Shown: positions 36,439 through 44,812 of the stretch, piece by piece
How positions within the stretch are numbered: position 1 is the stretch's first letter
How the letters are laid out: each line of letters opens with the position of its first letter
Assembly: GCA_902500825.1 (NCBI GenBank)
Contig: CABVRX010000005.1
Span: forward strand, 102,052-166,051
DNA from: an uncultured Nitrospira sp.
Lineage (GTDB): Bacteria; Nitrospirota; Nitrospiria; Nitrospirales; Nitrospiraceae
Reading direction: 5' to 3'
DNA length: 64,000 nucleotides
Made by a program: the position numbers and the translations under genes
The notes under the pieces: generated by a model
Databases searched by the model: none
What the model saw: the letters and a program-made list of their open reading frames with translations, nothing else
Told to the model about the DNA's origin: nothing

Positions 36439-36699
36439 CTATCTCTGACCGCGATGTGGGTCGTCGATCACGGCGCTACATTCAAGACAACGAACCTTGC
36501 CTGTGCGTTTGCCGCCGCTGGTCCAAATATCATCAATAAGGCGCTGATGAGCGCACGTCGCTTCTTCGAGACCGGTCTCTGCTTCTGCATTCTTGATGAC
36601 TCGTGTTTTCATGAATATTTCATATGCCTTGAGGAGTGACGTTCCGGCCCTCTCAAGTTTCCCGTCTAGATCTCCGGCCGGATATCCGTTTGTCCGCAT
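36439..36699 (-). CDS. Small hypothetical protein with a zinc-ribbon-like end
   Basis: An 86-residue frame whose second half has a Cys-x-His ... Cys-x-x-Cys arrangement (TCAHQ and VRCLECSAVID), suggesting one metal site. The first half may not be translated: an ATG at 36612 would give 57 residues, and neither start has a good ribosome site. Its neighbour upstream is the small winged-helix-like gene, 25 bp away on the same strand. Confidence 0.5.
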   Translation of the reverse strand: MRTNGYPAGDLDGKLERAGTSLLKAYEIFMKTRVIKNAEAETGLEEATCAHQRLIDDIWTSGGKRTGKVRCLECSAVIDDPHRGQR

Positions 36700-36724
36700 C
36701 GGACGGACTCAATCGACTCTATCG

Positions 36725-36955
36725 TTATGCGGCGGTCGCCGTGACTGCTGTAACCGAACGAGAGGCCTGTACCGTATAGATCTTGCCCACATCCATCATC
36801 ACCTGGACTTGCCCAGTCCTGCTCAAATGATCGATGGCAAGAAACACCTGATTCCAGGTCAGCTCCGGGCAAAGTTCCATGACCTCTTCCAAGGGACAAG
36901 CCGTACCCCGTTGCTCCAGCCTATCCCTGACTTGATCAATGTGAGACGCCATCAT
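36725..36955 (-). CDS. Small protein with winged-helix-like sequence
   Basis: A 76-residue protein starting at ATG 36955, which has a perfect AAAGGAGG 6-7 nt upstream; the longer frame to 37090 lacks one. The sequence LEEVMELCPELTWNQVFLAI followed by DHLSRTGQVQVMMDVGKIYTV reads as helix-turn-helix plus wing. Likely a small DNA-binding or regulatory protein, by pattern only. Confidence 0.65.
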   Translation of the reverse strand: MMASHIDQVRDRLEQRGTACPLEEVMELCPELTWNQVFLAIDHLSRTGQVQVMMDVGKIYTVQASRSVTAVTATAA

Positions 36956-37159
36956 GGCTCTTCCTCCTTTTGTATTGATTCCGAAGCTGCACTTTATACA
37001 AATAGGATTCCGTAGGAACCTCGGGCCATCCCTAGTTTCACGTAAAACTTTTCCGATATCGGTTTGGGAACACCGTGCGCGGCGAACCACGCCGGATGGA
37101 GGTGCATCATAATATTTGAGAATGACTGGAGGGTGGGTCGGACACGAACCGACGGATTG

Positions 37160-37996
37160 CTAGGTTATGACGGGACAAAAGCCCTTTAATATCGAGAGCA
37201 TGGTCTCGTAGAGCTGTTCGACCGCTGCTTCTTTCGTAAGCAACGTGACTGCGCCGGCACTTGTCATCGCACGATGATTGTCGTCGCCGGCGTTCACCGA
37301 CAACCCGATCACGATGACGTTGGGATAGCGGGTGGTAATCTCGCGCGTGGCTTCGATGCCGTTCATCTTCGGCATGTTGATGTCCATCACCACAATGCCG
37401 GGCCGGAGCTGCTCGGTCAACCGTACAGCCTCCTGGCCGTCCACCGCTTCTCCGACGACCTGCACATCTTCATAGCCCTCCAACATCGCACGAAGTCCCT
37501 GTCGTACCATGGCATGGTCGTCTACCAGCAGCACGCGGATTTTCGCATGCTGCTGAAGTGCCGAGGACTGAGAGACCGGACAACTCAGTCCTGAGTCCTC
37601 AGTCCTGGGGGCGGCTACGCCGCCGAGCGGCAGCGTGAGCGTCACAATCGTCCCCTTGCCCAGGGCCGACTCCAGCTCCAATGCCCCGCCGAGCGAGCGC
37701 ATGCGTTCCCTCATACTGAAGAGGCCGAATTTATAAAACAGGCCGCCGGCAGGCTCCGCAACGGCAACAGCCGCAAGATCGAAACCTGCCCCCTTATCGC
37801 TCACAGTGATCCGCAATCGGTCGCTCATTGGCTCCAAGACCACAGCGGCTTCGCTGGTTCCGGCATGTTTCCGGGTATTCATCAACAATTCTCGCACCGA
37901 TTGAAACAGCAGCACCGACTGATCTTCCGGAAGCGACAGCTCCGTCGCCTTCGGCATCGTCACCATCACTCTCATCCTTCTCCATACGGGTCGCAT
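37160..37996 (-). CDS. Headless histidine kinase ATPase domain fused to a receiver domain
   Basis: A 278-residue protein. Residues 20-125 are the HATPase_c domain of a NarL/LuxR-associated kinase (N box VRELLMNTRKHA, G1 DKGAGFD, G2 GLFSMRERMRSLGG). Residues 153-272 are a receiver domain (VLLVDDHAMVRQG, phospho-acceptor Asp205 in VVMDINMP, conserved Lys in LLTKEA). The sensor and dimerisation/phospho-acceptor region that should precede the ATPase is missing, and there is no output helix-turn-helix. The linker (about 127-150) is encoded by a repeat of intergenic type. Start uncertain: GGAGAAGG favours ATG 37975 or 37966. Probably a relic fusion, though the receiver could still act. Confidence 0.85.
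   Translation of the reverse strand: MRPVWRRMRVMVTMPKATELSLPEDQSVLLFQSVRELLMNTRKHAGTSEAAVVLEPMSDRLRITVSDKGAGFDLAAVAVAEPAGGLFYKFGLFSMRERMRSLGGALELESALGKGTIVTLTLPLGGVAAPRTEDSGLSCPVSQSSALQQHAKIRVLLVDDHAMVRQGLRAMLEGYEDVQVVGEAVDGQEAVRLTEQLRPGIVVMDINMPKMNGIEATREITTRYPNVIVIGLSVNAGDDNHRAMTSAGAVTLLTKEAAVEQLYETMLSILKGFCPVIT
37563..37607. repeat. AGGACT/CTGAGT simple repeat inside the kinase-receiver linker
   Basis: CTCAGTCCTGAGTCCTCAG at 37584-37602 and related AGGACTGAG at 37563-37571 form an imperfect short repeat. It encodes the linker between the ATPase and receiver domains of the minus-strand fusion gene. Confidence 0.55.
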
Positions 37997-38153
37997 CCTT
38001 GAAAGTGGAACAATGAGCCTCCCCTCGCTTCTCTTTTCCGCGCGGGGGTGGTGAATGTACTACGTGTCGGCATTCTCCGACCCTCGGGAAAGCCCGAGTC
38101 CCGCTTTCTCAGAAGGGGCCGATCGCTCAGAGGGTAGATTTGTGAAGTGGGAG

Positions 38154-38210
38154 TGGGAGGAGAAGTCTGTGCGCGCTTTTTGGCGCCTTCCGCTACGCGA
38201 GAGAGCAGTT
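38154..38210. repeat. Dispersed repeat, copy B
   Basis: Second copy of the element at 34798-34852, with the same order of blocks (GGGAGGAGAAGT, GTGCGC, CTTTT, CGCC, CTACGCGAG). Located directly beyond the stop of the receiver-domain gene. A GCGC-CAAAAA-GCGC mini-hairpin can be drawn in this copy. Confidence 0.65.
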
Positions 38211-38658
38211 AAAAGTCGATTGGGGTATCAATGCTTTTGCCGACAGCCTGATAAATCGCATGAGGCAAGTATTGATACGCCGTGCCCTTTTCCAGTAACC
38301 GGCAGGCGCCGGCATTCAAGAATGCTTCTCGATTTCCATTTCCGAGGTAAAACGAGAGCCCAATGACCTGTACGTGGGGATGTTTTCGCATGATCGAGCT
38401 TGTCGCGTCGATACCGTTCATTCTCGGCATGTGAAAGTCCATCACAACGACATCGGGCTTCAGCAGATCCGTCAGCTTCACCGCCTCTTCCCCATCCGTC
38501 GCCTCACCTACCAATTCAATGTCGAGATGATGGCTCAGGTACTTACGTAACCCTTGCCGGACGAGAAAGTGGTCGTCCACCAATAACACGCGAATGCATT
38601 TCATCTTCGGCCGGGCAGCGATGGAACTCTGAGCATGGGAGACTGAACATGTTGACAT
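38209..38658 (-). CDS. Single-domain response regulator (receiver only)
   Basis: A 149-residue protein consisting of one receiver domain: VLLVDDHFLVRQGLRKYLS, phospho-acceptor Asp in VVMDFHMPRMNG, conserved Lys in LLEKGTA. No DNA-binding domain follows. It is closely similar to the receiver of the neighbouring fusion gene, suggesting duplication. I chose ATG 38658 (GAGGAG 7 nt upstream); ATG 38733 (AGAGG upstream) is a real alternative and would add 25 unconserved residues. Confidence 0.85.
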   Translation of the reverse strand: MSTCSVSHAQSSIAARPKMKCIRVLLVDDHFLVRQGLRKYLSHHLDIELVGEATDGEEAVKLTDLLKPDVVVMDFHMPRMNGIDATSSIMRKHPHVQVIGLSFYLGNGNREAFLNAGACRLLEKGTAYQYLPHAIYQAVGKSIDTPIDF

Positions 38659-39139
38659 AGGACGCTCCTCTTCGCTCATCAGCTTCCGGACATGAATGCG
38701 ACACGAGGTCTTCATCGGCGCGATCCTGCTCATGGACTGACCTCTTCGAGTTTCTACTTGGAACTCCGAAAGCTTCCACTGTGGTGTTGATCGCCTCGCG
38801 CCTTTGCCACTTGCAGCTTATGGATAAAGAGGAATGCTTATGAACTAGTGAACCACCTAGTTTGCAATACCGGGCATCTCGGTCTTCGATACGCACTCAC
38901 ATGCAATAGATGCACCTCGATACATCATTTGCTCTTCTTAGTAGTCATTTAGTGCGATTTACTACGTTGGTCCTGGATTGTGGCTGACTCTTTTTGAAAG
39001 CACTGTGTCGGTGAAGATACAGGTCGGATCTGAATCGATACAGCTATCGCAGGAGCCTGCGTGTTTTTGTCGGGCGGCCACGCTGGCATCGGAACGGGTC
39101 TCTGACAAGCTAAATCGTAATAAAATAGGAGGCGTGTCC
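38659..39139. other. Intergenic region, about 480 bp (405 bp if the regulator starts at 38733)
   Basis: Divergent control region between the leftward regulator and the rightward small secreted gene. AT content is raised at 38830-38990. No gene is supported in it. Confidence 0.4.
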
Positions 39140-39329
39140 ATGCGAAACAGAATTCCTGTTGTGATCGCAATAGTGTTCGGTTTCATTCTGAGCGGTCTGA
39201 GCGGTCCGAGCGGTCCGAGCGGTCCGCTGCGTGCTGCGGATCAACGGAGATGAGCTGGTGAGCGTCGATGACTCGCCTATCTGGGGCAAAAATTATGAGC
39301 ACGTGGTGAAGAATATGATTCGAGAATAA
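39140..39329 (+). pseudogene. Small exported protein gene, apparently frameshifted
   Basis: ATG 39140 follows a strong AGGAGG site and encodes a signal-like hydrophobic start (VVIAIVFGFILSGLSG), then a Gly-Pro-Ser repeat made by tandem copies of AGCGGTCCG, and stops after 37 codons at TGA 39251. In the +1 frame the sequence continues as RINGDELVSVDDSPIWG...VKNMIRE up to TAA 39327, which looks like normal protein. One indel between about 39220 and 39245 would join them. The family is not recognised, and the 37-residue product alone cannot be excluded. Confidence 0.4.
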
Positions 39330-39555
39330 GCCAACGCCTTACCCACATCGGTCATCTGCAATTTGCCAAAGACCTATAGCAGACCCAATTCATCAATCCC
39401 CTCACATCCTACCGACCGCTTAGGCTCCTTTATGCTTAGGCTACGTTATGCTATGTTCCGGTCCTAAAAGGCCGTATTCCCGACAGCACCCGAAGCTCTG
39501 TACGGGGAGGCGACCCACCCCGTCGTAGGCCATCACAACTGGGAGGAAAGCGCTT

Positions 39556-40794
39556 ATGAGGCGAACCCTTGGCGTACTGAATTTTCTCCTCTGCATTGGA
39601 GTGACCGCAATCTCCATGGCAGCGTCGACAGCCGAAACCGGCGAGCAAGATTTTGCCAAAGGTGAGGCTCTACTGAAGACTAAACAGTATGCAGAAGCGC
39701 GCGCAATGTTGGAAGCCGGCCTCATGAAGAACTCTTCGAACGTACAAGCTCATTTCAACTTGGCTGAGGCTTGTCGAGGTTTGGCAGCATGGGCCTGCGC
39801 GGAAGAACATTACGAAACGGCGTTGCATCTGGACGCGAAATCCAGGACAGCGGGAACAAGGGAGCTCCGGTTGCGAAAAATGGAGGTGTGGCGCTCACTT
39901 GAGGAAGTGACGGCGTGGCGGTTGTTGGAGGAAGCGAAGGGTCTGATGGCCGGTGGACAGTCTCAACCCGACCAGATGAAAAAGGCGGAGGAAGCCCTGG
40001 ACGGCGCCAATGAGCTCGGGCTCAACCAGGAGCAACAGGCGGTCTATCAACAGTTGGAAGCGACAATTCCTGGGCGGCATTCGACCACCATGCTGGATAC
40101 CCTGAAACCGGCCGAGACGCCGATGGCGCTGGTGCCGGCAGGGGAGTTCACGATGGGGAGCACCATGAGCGCCGACGAAAAGCCGGTGCATCGCGTCTAT
40201 CTCAATGCCTTCTCTATGGACAAGTACCACGTAACGGTGGGGCAGTATGCCAAGTATCTGGAGGCGACGGGCACGGAGGCGCCGCCGGAATGGGAGATCA
40301 TGAACCAACCCCGCCATCAGAAACGTCCGGTCGTGAACGTCAGCTGGTCGGATGCAGCCACGTACTGCAAATGGGCCGGCAAGCGCCTGCCGACCGAGGC
40401 GGAGTGGGAAAAGGCGGCGCGAGGGACGGATGGCCGTCTCTATCCCTGGGGTAACGAGACACCCACCAGGCTTCATGCGAATTTCGGCAAAAAGGAATGG
40501 GCGAACCATATGGCATTGGTTCCGGTAGGGATGTTCGAAATGGGCAAGAGCCCCTATGGCATCTACGACCTGGCCGGCAATGCCTGGGAATGGGTCAACG
40601 ACTGGTATGACCACGACTATTACAAGAAGAGCCCTGCGAAGAATCCTCAAGGACCGGCTACGGGTAAGTCAAAAGTCGTGCGGGGCGGGAACTGGCTGTA
40701 TGTTCAGGAGTTTCTGCGTTCTTCGTTCCGTTTCAATGCCGAACCGTCTAGTCGGCAATTCGGTTACGGGTTCCGCTGCGCCAAGACGCCATAA
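39556..40794 (+). CDS. FGE-sulfatase-domain protein with N-terminal TPR-like region
   Basis: A 412-residue exported protein (signal peptide to about SMAAS). Residues 30-175 are helical and TPR-like (AKGEALLKTKQYAEARAML, AHFNLAEACRGLAAW). Residues 185-412 form the formylglycine-generating-enzyme (SUMF1) fold: VPAGEFTMGS, VVNVSWSDAATYCKWAGKRL, PTEAEWEKAARG, GNAWEWVNDWY, VVRGGNW and the final YGFRCAK. The two closely spaced catalytic Cys of true FGE are absent before the end (RSSFRFNAEPSS), so oxidation of a sulfatase Cys is unlikely; it may be a binding or scaffold protein. ATG preceded by GGGAGGAAAG. Confidence 0.88.
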   Translation: MRRTLGVLNFLLCIGVTAISMAASTAETGEQDFAKGEALLKTKQYAEARAMLEAGLMKNSSNVQAHFNLAEACRGLAAWACAEEHYETALHLDAKSRTAGTRELRLRKMEVWRSLEEVTAWRLLEEAKGLMAGGQSQPDQMKKAEEALDGANELGLNQEQQAVYQQLEATIPGRHSTTMLDTLKPAETPMALVPAGEFTMGSTMSADEKPVHRVYLNAFSMDKYHVTVGQYAKYLEATGTEAPPEWEIMNQPRHQKRPVVNVSWSDAATYCKWAGKRLPTEAEWEKAARGTDGRLYPWGNETPTRLHANFGKKEWANHMALVPVGMFEMGKSPYGIYDLAGNAWEWVNDWYDHDYYKKSPAKNPQGPATGKSKVVRGGNWLYVQEFLRSSFRFNAEPSSRQFGYGFRCAKTP

Positions 40795-40800
40795 TAGGGT

Positions 40801-42846
40801 TTAGAGATCAATGCGCAGGCCGCCAAGGATGAGCAGCGGCTGGCCGAGGGTTTTGATGCTGCCCGTTTGCGTGGCAATGTACTGACGGTCGGTGAGATTC
40901 TCGCCGTTGATATAGAGCTCAGCCCATGAGGCGATTCGTTTCCGCAGCATCGCGTCCAAGACGATGAAATCCGCGATCGGTTGACGATTCAAATCATCGG
41001 CAAATTGCCGAGACAAGTATCGAGCCTGAAGCGTCAATTGCGCGAAATCCGGCCGGCCGACGGTGAAGGCGGCGGTGACTTGGTGCTGAGAGACATTGGG
41101 GATGCGAAGGCCCTCCCGAGAGGGATTGCCGGGGAAACTCGTAATGATCGAATCCACAAACGAGTATCCGAGGGTCATGAACAGCTCATCGTTCAGACGA
41201 CTGCGCAGCTCAATATCCGTCCCGACCGATCGGCCTTTCCCGATGTTCTGCCGCATGGCCGAAGTAGGCCCTTGAGTCACAAAAAGAATTTGATCCTTGA
41301 TCACGTCGTAATGGCCGGAAGCGCGGAAGTCGAGCAGGCCATCAGGCAACAGAGCGACCTCGACCTTCATGTCGGCCCCCGTGAGCCGCTCCGGCTCAAG
41401 ACGATCATTGCTCAGAAACGTAAACCCCGAGGAACTGAAGTCCCGGTACAATTCATTCAAGGTCGGTGCGCGGAACGCCTGATACACCGAGGCTCCGACG
41501 CGTACACGGTCATGGATCCGGTACAGCAAGCTGAGTTTTGGATTGATGATGCTGGCGGCATTGTCCTGCGTCGTGCCGGTCGGTCCTGATCCTGCCGTAC
41601 GAGATCCACCGAAGTTCTTCCACCAATCCCAGCGCGCGCCGGCCGTGAGCACCAGCGCATCGAAGGGTTCGATGATCCATTCGCCGAACGTGCCGATGCC
41701 GACCTGTTTGCCGCGCGTCACGCGTGACGTTTGAGAAGGAACAAGCGTTTCTTCTGATTGGGCGAGGATCGCGCGGACATCGCCGCCCGCTACGATACGG
41801 GAGAATGAGAAAAACGGCGCGCTCCATTGTGCCATCCCGCCGACATCGTTCGAGGGAATGGTCTGCAAACGATCCAATTGATCGGAGAGTCGGACAGAGG
41901 ATGAAGGCAGAACGACCGCGCTCTGGTTGTTGAATGTTTGCCATTGGGCGAAAGTTTTTGCCTCCCATATTCCCCAGATACCCTGATCCCCCTTCAATCC
42001 CAAAGAGACCAAACCGATGGTGCGGGAGCCTTGGCTGAGTGGAGTACCGAAAGAACGATCCTCACGAGAGTAGGTGCCCGAAATCGTGGCGATGGTGTGA
42101 GAGGTCAGCTCGTGAGAGACACGGCCGGTAAACTGATGGTGCTCGGACCCGACGGGCTCATCGACCGGACCTCGTTGGCCAGATGGAACCGTGAGAAACC
42201 CTGTTGTATCAAACCGGCGATAGTTGATGGTCAATCCTGTTCGGTCGTTTCCATATTGAGCGCGGACCGATTGGAGATTGGTTCCAAGCAATCCACCGCT
42301 CATGTCGACGCTCGCGCCGGTCTTCGGCCGACCGGATTGGGAAATGATGTTGATGATCCCGCCCATCGCCCAGGTGCCATAGAGATTCGATCCTCCGCCG
42401 GGAATGATCTCGACTCGCTCGACCTGATCGGGAACAAGTCCCCAGTTGATCCATCCACCGAAGCCGTCGTTCAGCGGCACACCGTCCAGCAGCACGAGCG
42501 CCCGTCTGGTTCCCAGACCGCGGATACTGACGAACTGAGCAGTGGGATGGTTGTATCGACTGCCGAGGAGACTCGGTTGGACGGTCGGGACGTAACGCAA
42601 GAGGTCGTCGATCTGCGTGCCGCTGTGAAAGGGAGTGCGGCGGATGTCGTCCTGCGTCAAGACAGTGGCGGCGGCGGAGAGACGCGACGGCGCCATTGGA
42701 ATTCTGGTCGCCGCCACAACGACTTCTCTTGCCTGGAACGGCTCGACTTCTTCGGCATAGGACATATGCGCAAAAGAACACCACAAGCCGAGAGCGATTG
42801 CCGCCTTGATACGCCGCCGGATACGTCGCTCAGCCGATTCGTCCAT
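40801..42846 (-). CDS. TonB-dependent outer membrane receptor
   Basis: A 681-residue receptor for siderophores, cobalamin or other large ligands. Signal peptide (residues about 1-31, HMSYA), then the plug domain (about 45-160: EVVVAATRIP, FVSIRGLGTRRALVLLDGVPL, VERVEIIPGGGSNLYG, GGIINIISQSG) and a 22-strand barrel with the C-terminal TonB-box block ERLTGADMKVEVAL ... ENLTDRQYIATQTG and final LRIDL. Length and ligand-independent motifs are those of the BtuB/vitamin B12-like group, but the substrate cannot be decided. It converges with the FGE-like gene 6 bp away. No cobalamin riboswitch was visible in the 85-bp upstream gap. Confidence 0.93.
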   Translation of the reverse strand: MDESAERRIRRRIKAAIALGLWCSFAHMSYAEEVEPFQAREVVVAATRIPMAPSRLSAAATVLTQDDIRRTPFHSGTQIDDLLRYVPTVQPSLLGSRYNHPTAQFVSIRGLGTRRALVLLDGVPLNDGFGGWINWGLVPDQVERVEIIPGGGSNLYGTWAMGGIINIISQSGRPKTGASVDMSGGLLGTNLQSVRAQYGNDRTGLTINYRRFDTTGFLTVPSGQRGPVDEPVGSEHHQFTGRVSHELTSHTIATISGTYSREDRSFGTPLSQGSRTIGLVSLGLKGDQGIWGIWEAKTFAQWQTFNNQSAVVLPSSSVRLSDQLDRLQTIPSNDVGGMAQWSAPFFSFSRIVAGGDVRAILAQSEETLVPSQTSRVTRGKQVGIGTFGEWIIEPFDALVLTAGARWDWWKNFGGSRTAGSGPTGTTQDNAASIINPKLSLLYRIHDRVRVGASVYQAFRAPTLNELYRDFSSSGFTFLSNDRLEPERLTGADMKVEVALLPDGLLDFRASGHYDVIKDQILFVTQGPTSAMRQNIGKGRSVGTDIELRSRLNDELFMTLGYSFVDSIITSFPGNPSREGLRIPNVSQHQVTAAFTVGRPDFAQLTLQARYLSRQFADDLNRQPIADFIVLDAMLRKRIASWAELYINGENLTDRQYIATQTGSIKTLGQPLLILGGLRIDL

Positions 42847-42931
42847 AATTCCGTGGCAAGCGCTTTTTCGCGGCTCTTCGTTGAGAGATGGAAAGTCCGC
42901 TCAACAACCCTGCGCCCGATATCTTGGCCTG

Positions 42932-43408
42932 TTAACTCCGTGCCAGTATCGTCGCCGCGATCACGACAGCCAATCCGATGAGCAGCGAAACACGCGGCAG
43001 CCAGCGCGCGGTATTGAAGACAATCCGTTCGCTGGGGGTTCGCTGAGAATCCGGTATGGCACTGACACGACTGACCTGAGGACCGAAGACAAGATCATGG
43101 AGGAGAGTTAGAAATAACAACAGGACTACCAACGCCAACTTCACGATCACAATCCCTGACCACGAGGCCGGACTGGTTATATGGATACCCCGTAGGGACA
43201 GGAGCATCGGGCCGGTGGCGAGCAATACCGCAATGGCAACCCACACAATAGGGCGAAATCGTAGCGCCGCAGACCGAAATAGTGCCATGAATTCCGGCGC
43301 TGCTTTCCGGCCTCTGACTAACGGCGCCAAGACCAACGACAGAAAAAGCATCCCGCCGATCCAGGTCACGGCGGCAACGATGTGCAAGACCACTAGGGTG
43401 GAGTACAT
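42932..43408 (-). CDS. CopD-like integral membrane protein
   Basis: A 158-residue membrane protein with four hydrophobic helices. The N-terminus LHIVAAVTWIGGMLFLSLVL matches the first helix of the CopD (copper resistance D)/DUF2269-type family with its His and Trp-Ile-Gly-Gly. Possibly haem- or copper-related, but the evidence is only the helix pattern. It lies between a TonB receptor and a pentahaem cytochrome gene on the same strand. Confidence 0.7.
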   Translation of the reverse strand: MYSTLVVLHIVAAVTWIGGMLFLSLVLAPLVRGRKAAPEFMALFRSAALRFRPIVWVAIAVLLATGPMLLSLRGIHITSPASWSGIVIVKLALVVLLLFLTLLHDLVFGPQVSRVSAIPDSQRTPSERIVFNTARWLPRVSLLIGLAVVIAATILARS

Positions 43409-43492
43409 GCGGCCTCAGTCGTTGAAGAGAGCGATCGTTGTAGCATGAGACAATGAGCGAAGATGATTTGCTCTATCCCGACGCTGTGATTC

Positions 43493-44758
43493 TCAGCTGT
43501 GACCCGGTGCGGCGCAGGCGAGGCGTGTATGCTGTCCAATCTGCTCGAAGGAATCCGCCAGATTGCCGGTTAAAGGCACCTGTCGTTCGTACACCGTGAA
43601 ATGATAGGGATCCTTCGCCGTGAGGCCGTACTTGTCGATGAGCATCTGATGTTGCCGTTCCGTCTGGATGTGGTACCGCACCTTCGTGATTAATTTGAGC
43701 CCGGCACTGTCCTTCGGTAATTGATACTCGAACGTATAATCCCGGCTCGCCAACGGCATGAGCCGATTGTCGTGCAGCTCGATGATCGCCGGCTGCCACA
43801 TGATCCATCGACCCATCGTATCCGACTGCTCTTCCAACACCTTTCCGTTTTGATCCTCGACGGCAAACTCGACCGTGAAGTGGCGATCAGGATCTCCCGT
43901 CGGGAGTTTATGTCCCGCGCCTGCATTGATCAGCGTCAGCGTGAGTCGGACCTTATCGCCGGGTTTGGGTTCGGCCGGATCGGCAGCCACCTTCACATCG
44001 ATCGCTCGCTTGATCATCGCGGGGTCGTGTCCGCCACGCCAAAGATGCTGACGCCCATGGCGGATGGGACCTCCTACAGCGACCGGCCGTTCAACCTCCG
44101 GCATATGGCAGTTTTGACAAATGAACCCTCGTTCCTTACTCCAGTAGCCGTCTTCAAATTCAGGATAGGTGCCGCATGGCCCTCCGTTATAAAACTGTGC
44201 CGGTCCCCCCACGACGCTATGGCATCGATAACACATCTGCGTCGTGCGAAACATAGGATCATACTTCGTCGGATGGGGGGCTTTGGCATCTTCGAACGGT
44301 CCCAGGATCACTCCGTCTCGGACATGGCAAGCCGCACAGGTCACGCCTTCCCGCTGATAGTCCGCATCGTAGTGGGGATTGAGCTCCTGTACGGCACGTT
44401 CGACTCGGTCTCGCGGGATCTCTTTAATCAACGTCGGTTGCTGATTTTCCAGCGGTGTATGACAGTTGAGACAGACCCACGTATGTTTATCTTTCGTCCA
44501 ATAGGCCTGGAAGAAGGGATCATCATAGGCCTGTGCGTGAATAGTGGTTTTCCACTCCTTGTAGATGTCGGTATGACAGGTGCCGCAGGACTCGGCCTTG
44601 AGGCTCGTCAACCCTTCCGGAATCTTTTGATGGGGAATGGCGTGGGCATAGTCCGACCGCAGTCCAAAGATGACGGTCGGTTTGACTTCGGTGTAATACA
44701 GATAGGTGAGCCCGCTCAGGACGACGAGTCCGATCAGAAGTTTCTTGAACCACCGCAT
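43493..44758 (-). CDS. Pentahaem c-type cytochrome (cytochrome c554-like domain)
   Basis: A 421-residue protein anchored by an N-terminal helix (about residues 6-22). Five haem-binding motifs are present: CGTCH, CLNCH, CAACH, CYRCH and CQNCH, all between residues about 55 and 225. The region resembles the cytochrome c554/multihaem family. The C-terminal half (about 245-421) has no haem sites and looks beta-rich (VRLTLTLINAGAGHKLPTG), a pattern found in many exported multihaem proteins with a beta-sandwich tail. Presumably transfers electrons in the periplasm. Confidence 0.9.
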   Translation of the reverse strand: MRWFKKLLIGLVVLSGLTYLYYTEVKPTVIFGLRSDYAHAIPHQKIPEGLTSLKAESCGTCHTDIYKEWKTTIHAQAYDDPFFQAYWTKDKHTWVCLNCHTPLENQQPTLIKEIPRDRVERAVQELNPHYDADYQREGVTCAACHVRDGVILGPFEDAKAPHPTKYDPMFRTTQMCYRCHSVVGGPAQFYNGGPCGTYPEFEDGYWSKERGFICQNCHMPEVERPVAVGGPIRHGRQHLWRGGHDPAMIKRAIDVKVAADPAEPKPGDKVRLTLTLINAGAGHKLPTGDPDRHFTVEFAVEDQNGKVLEEQSDTMGRWIMWQPAIIELHDNRLMPLASRDYTFEYQLPKDSAGLKLITKVRYHIQTERQHQMLIDKYGLTAKDPYHFTVYERQVPLTGNLADSFEQIGQHTRLACAAPGHS

Positions 44759-44812
44759 CGATCGCTCCGTTTCCCTCCCCCACGATGGACATCCAGGGTA
44801 CGGGCCTCTCCG

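Noticed and set aside
42847..42931. Cobalamin riboswitch before the TonB receptor
   Set aside because: The spacer is only 85 bp and shows no riboswitch core.
41938..42981. Rightward frame of 347 codons
   Set aside because: Antisense to the TonB-dependent receptor; no ribosome site or recognisable motif.
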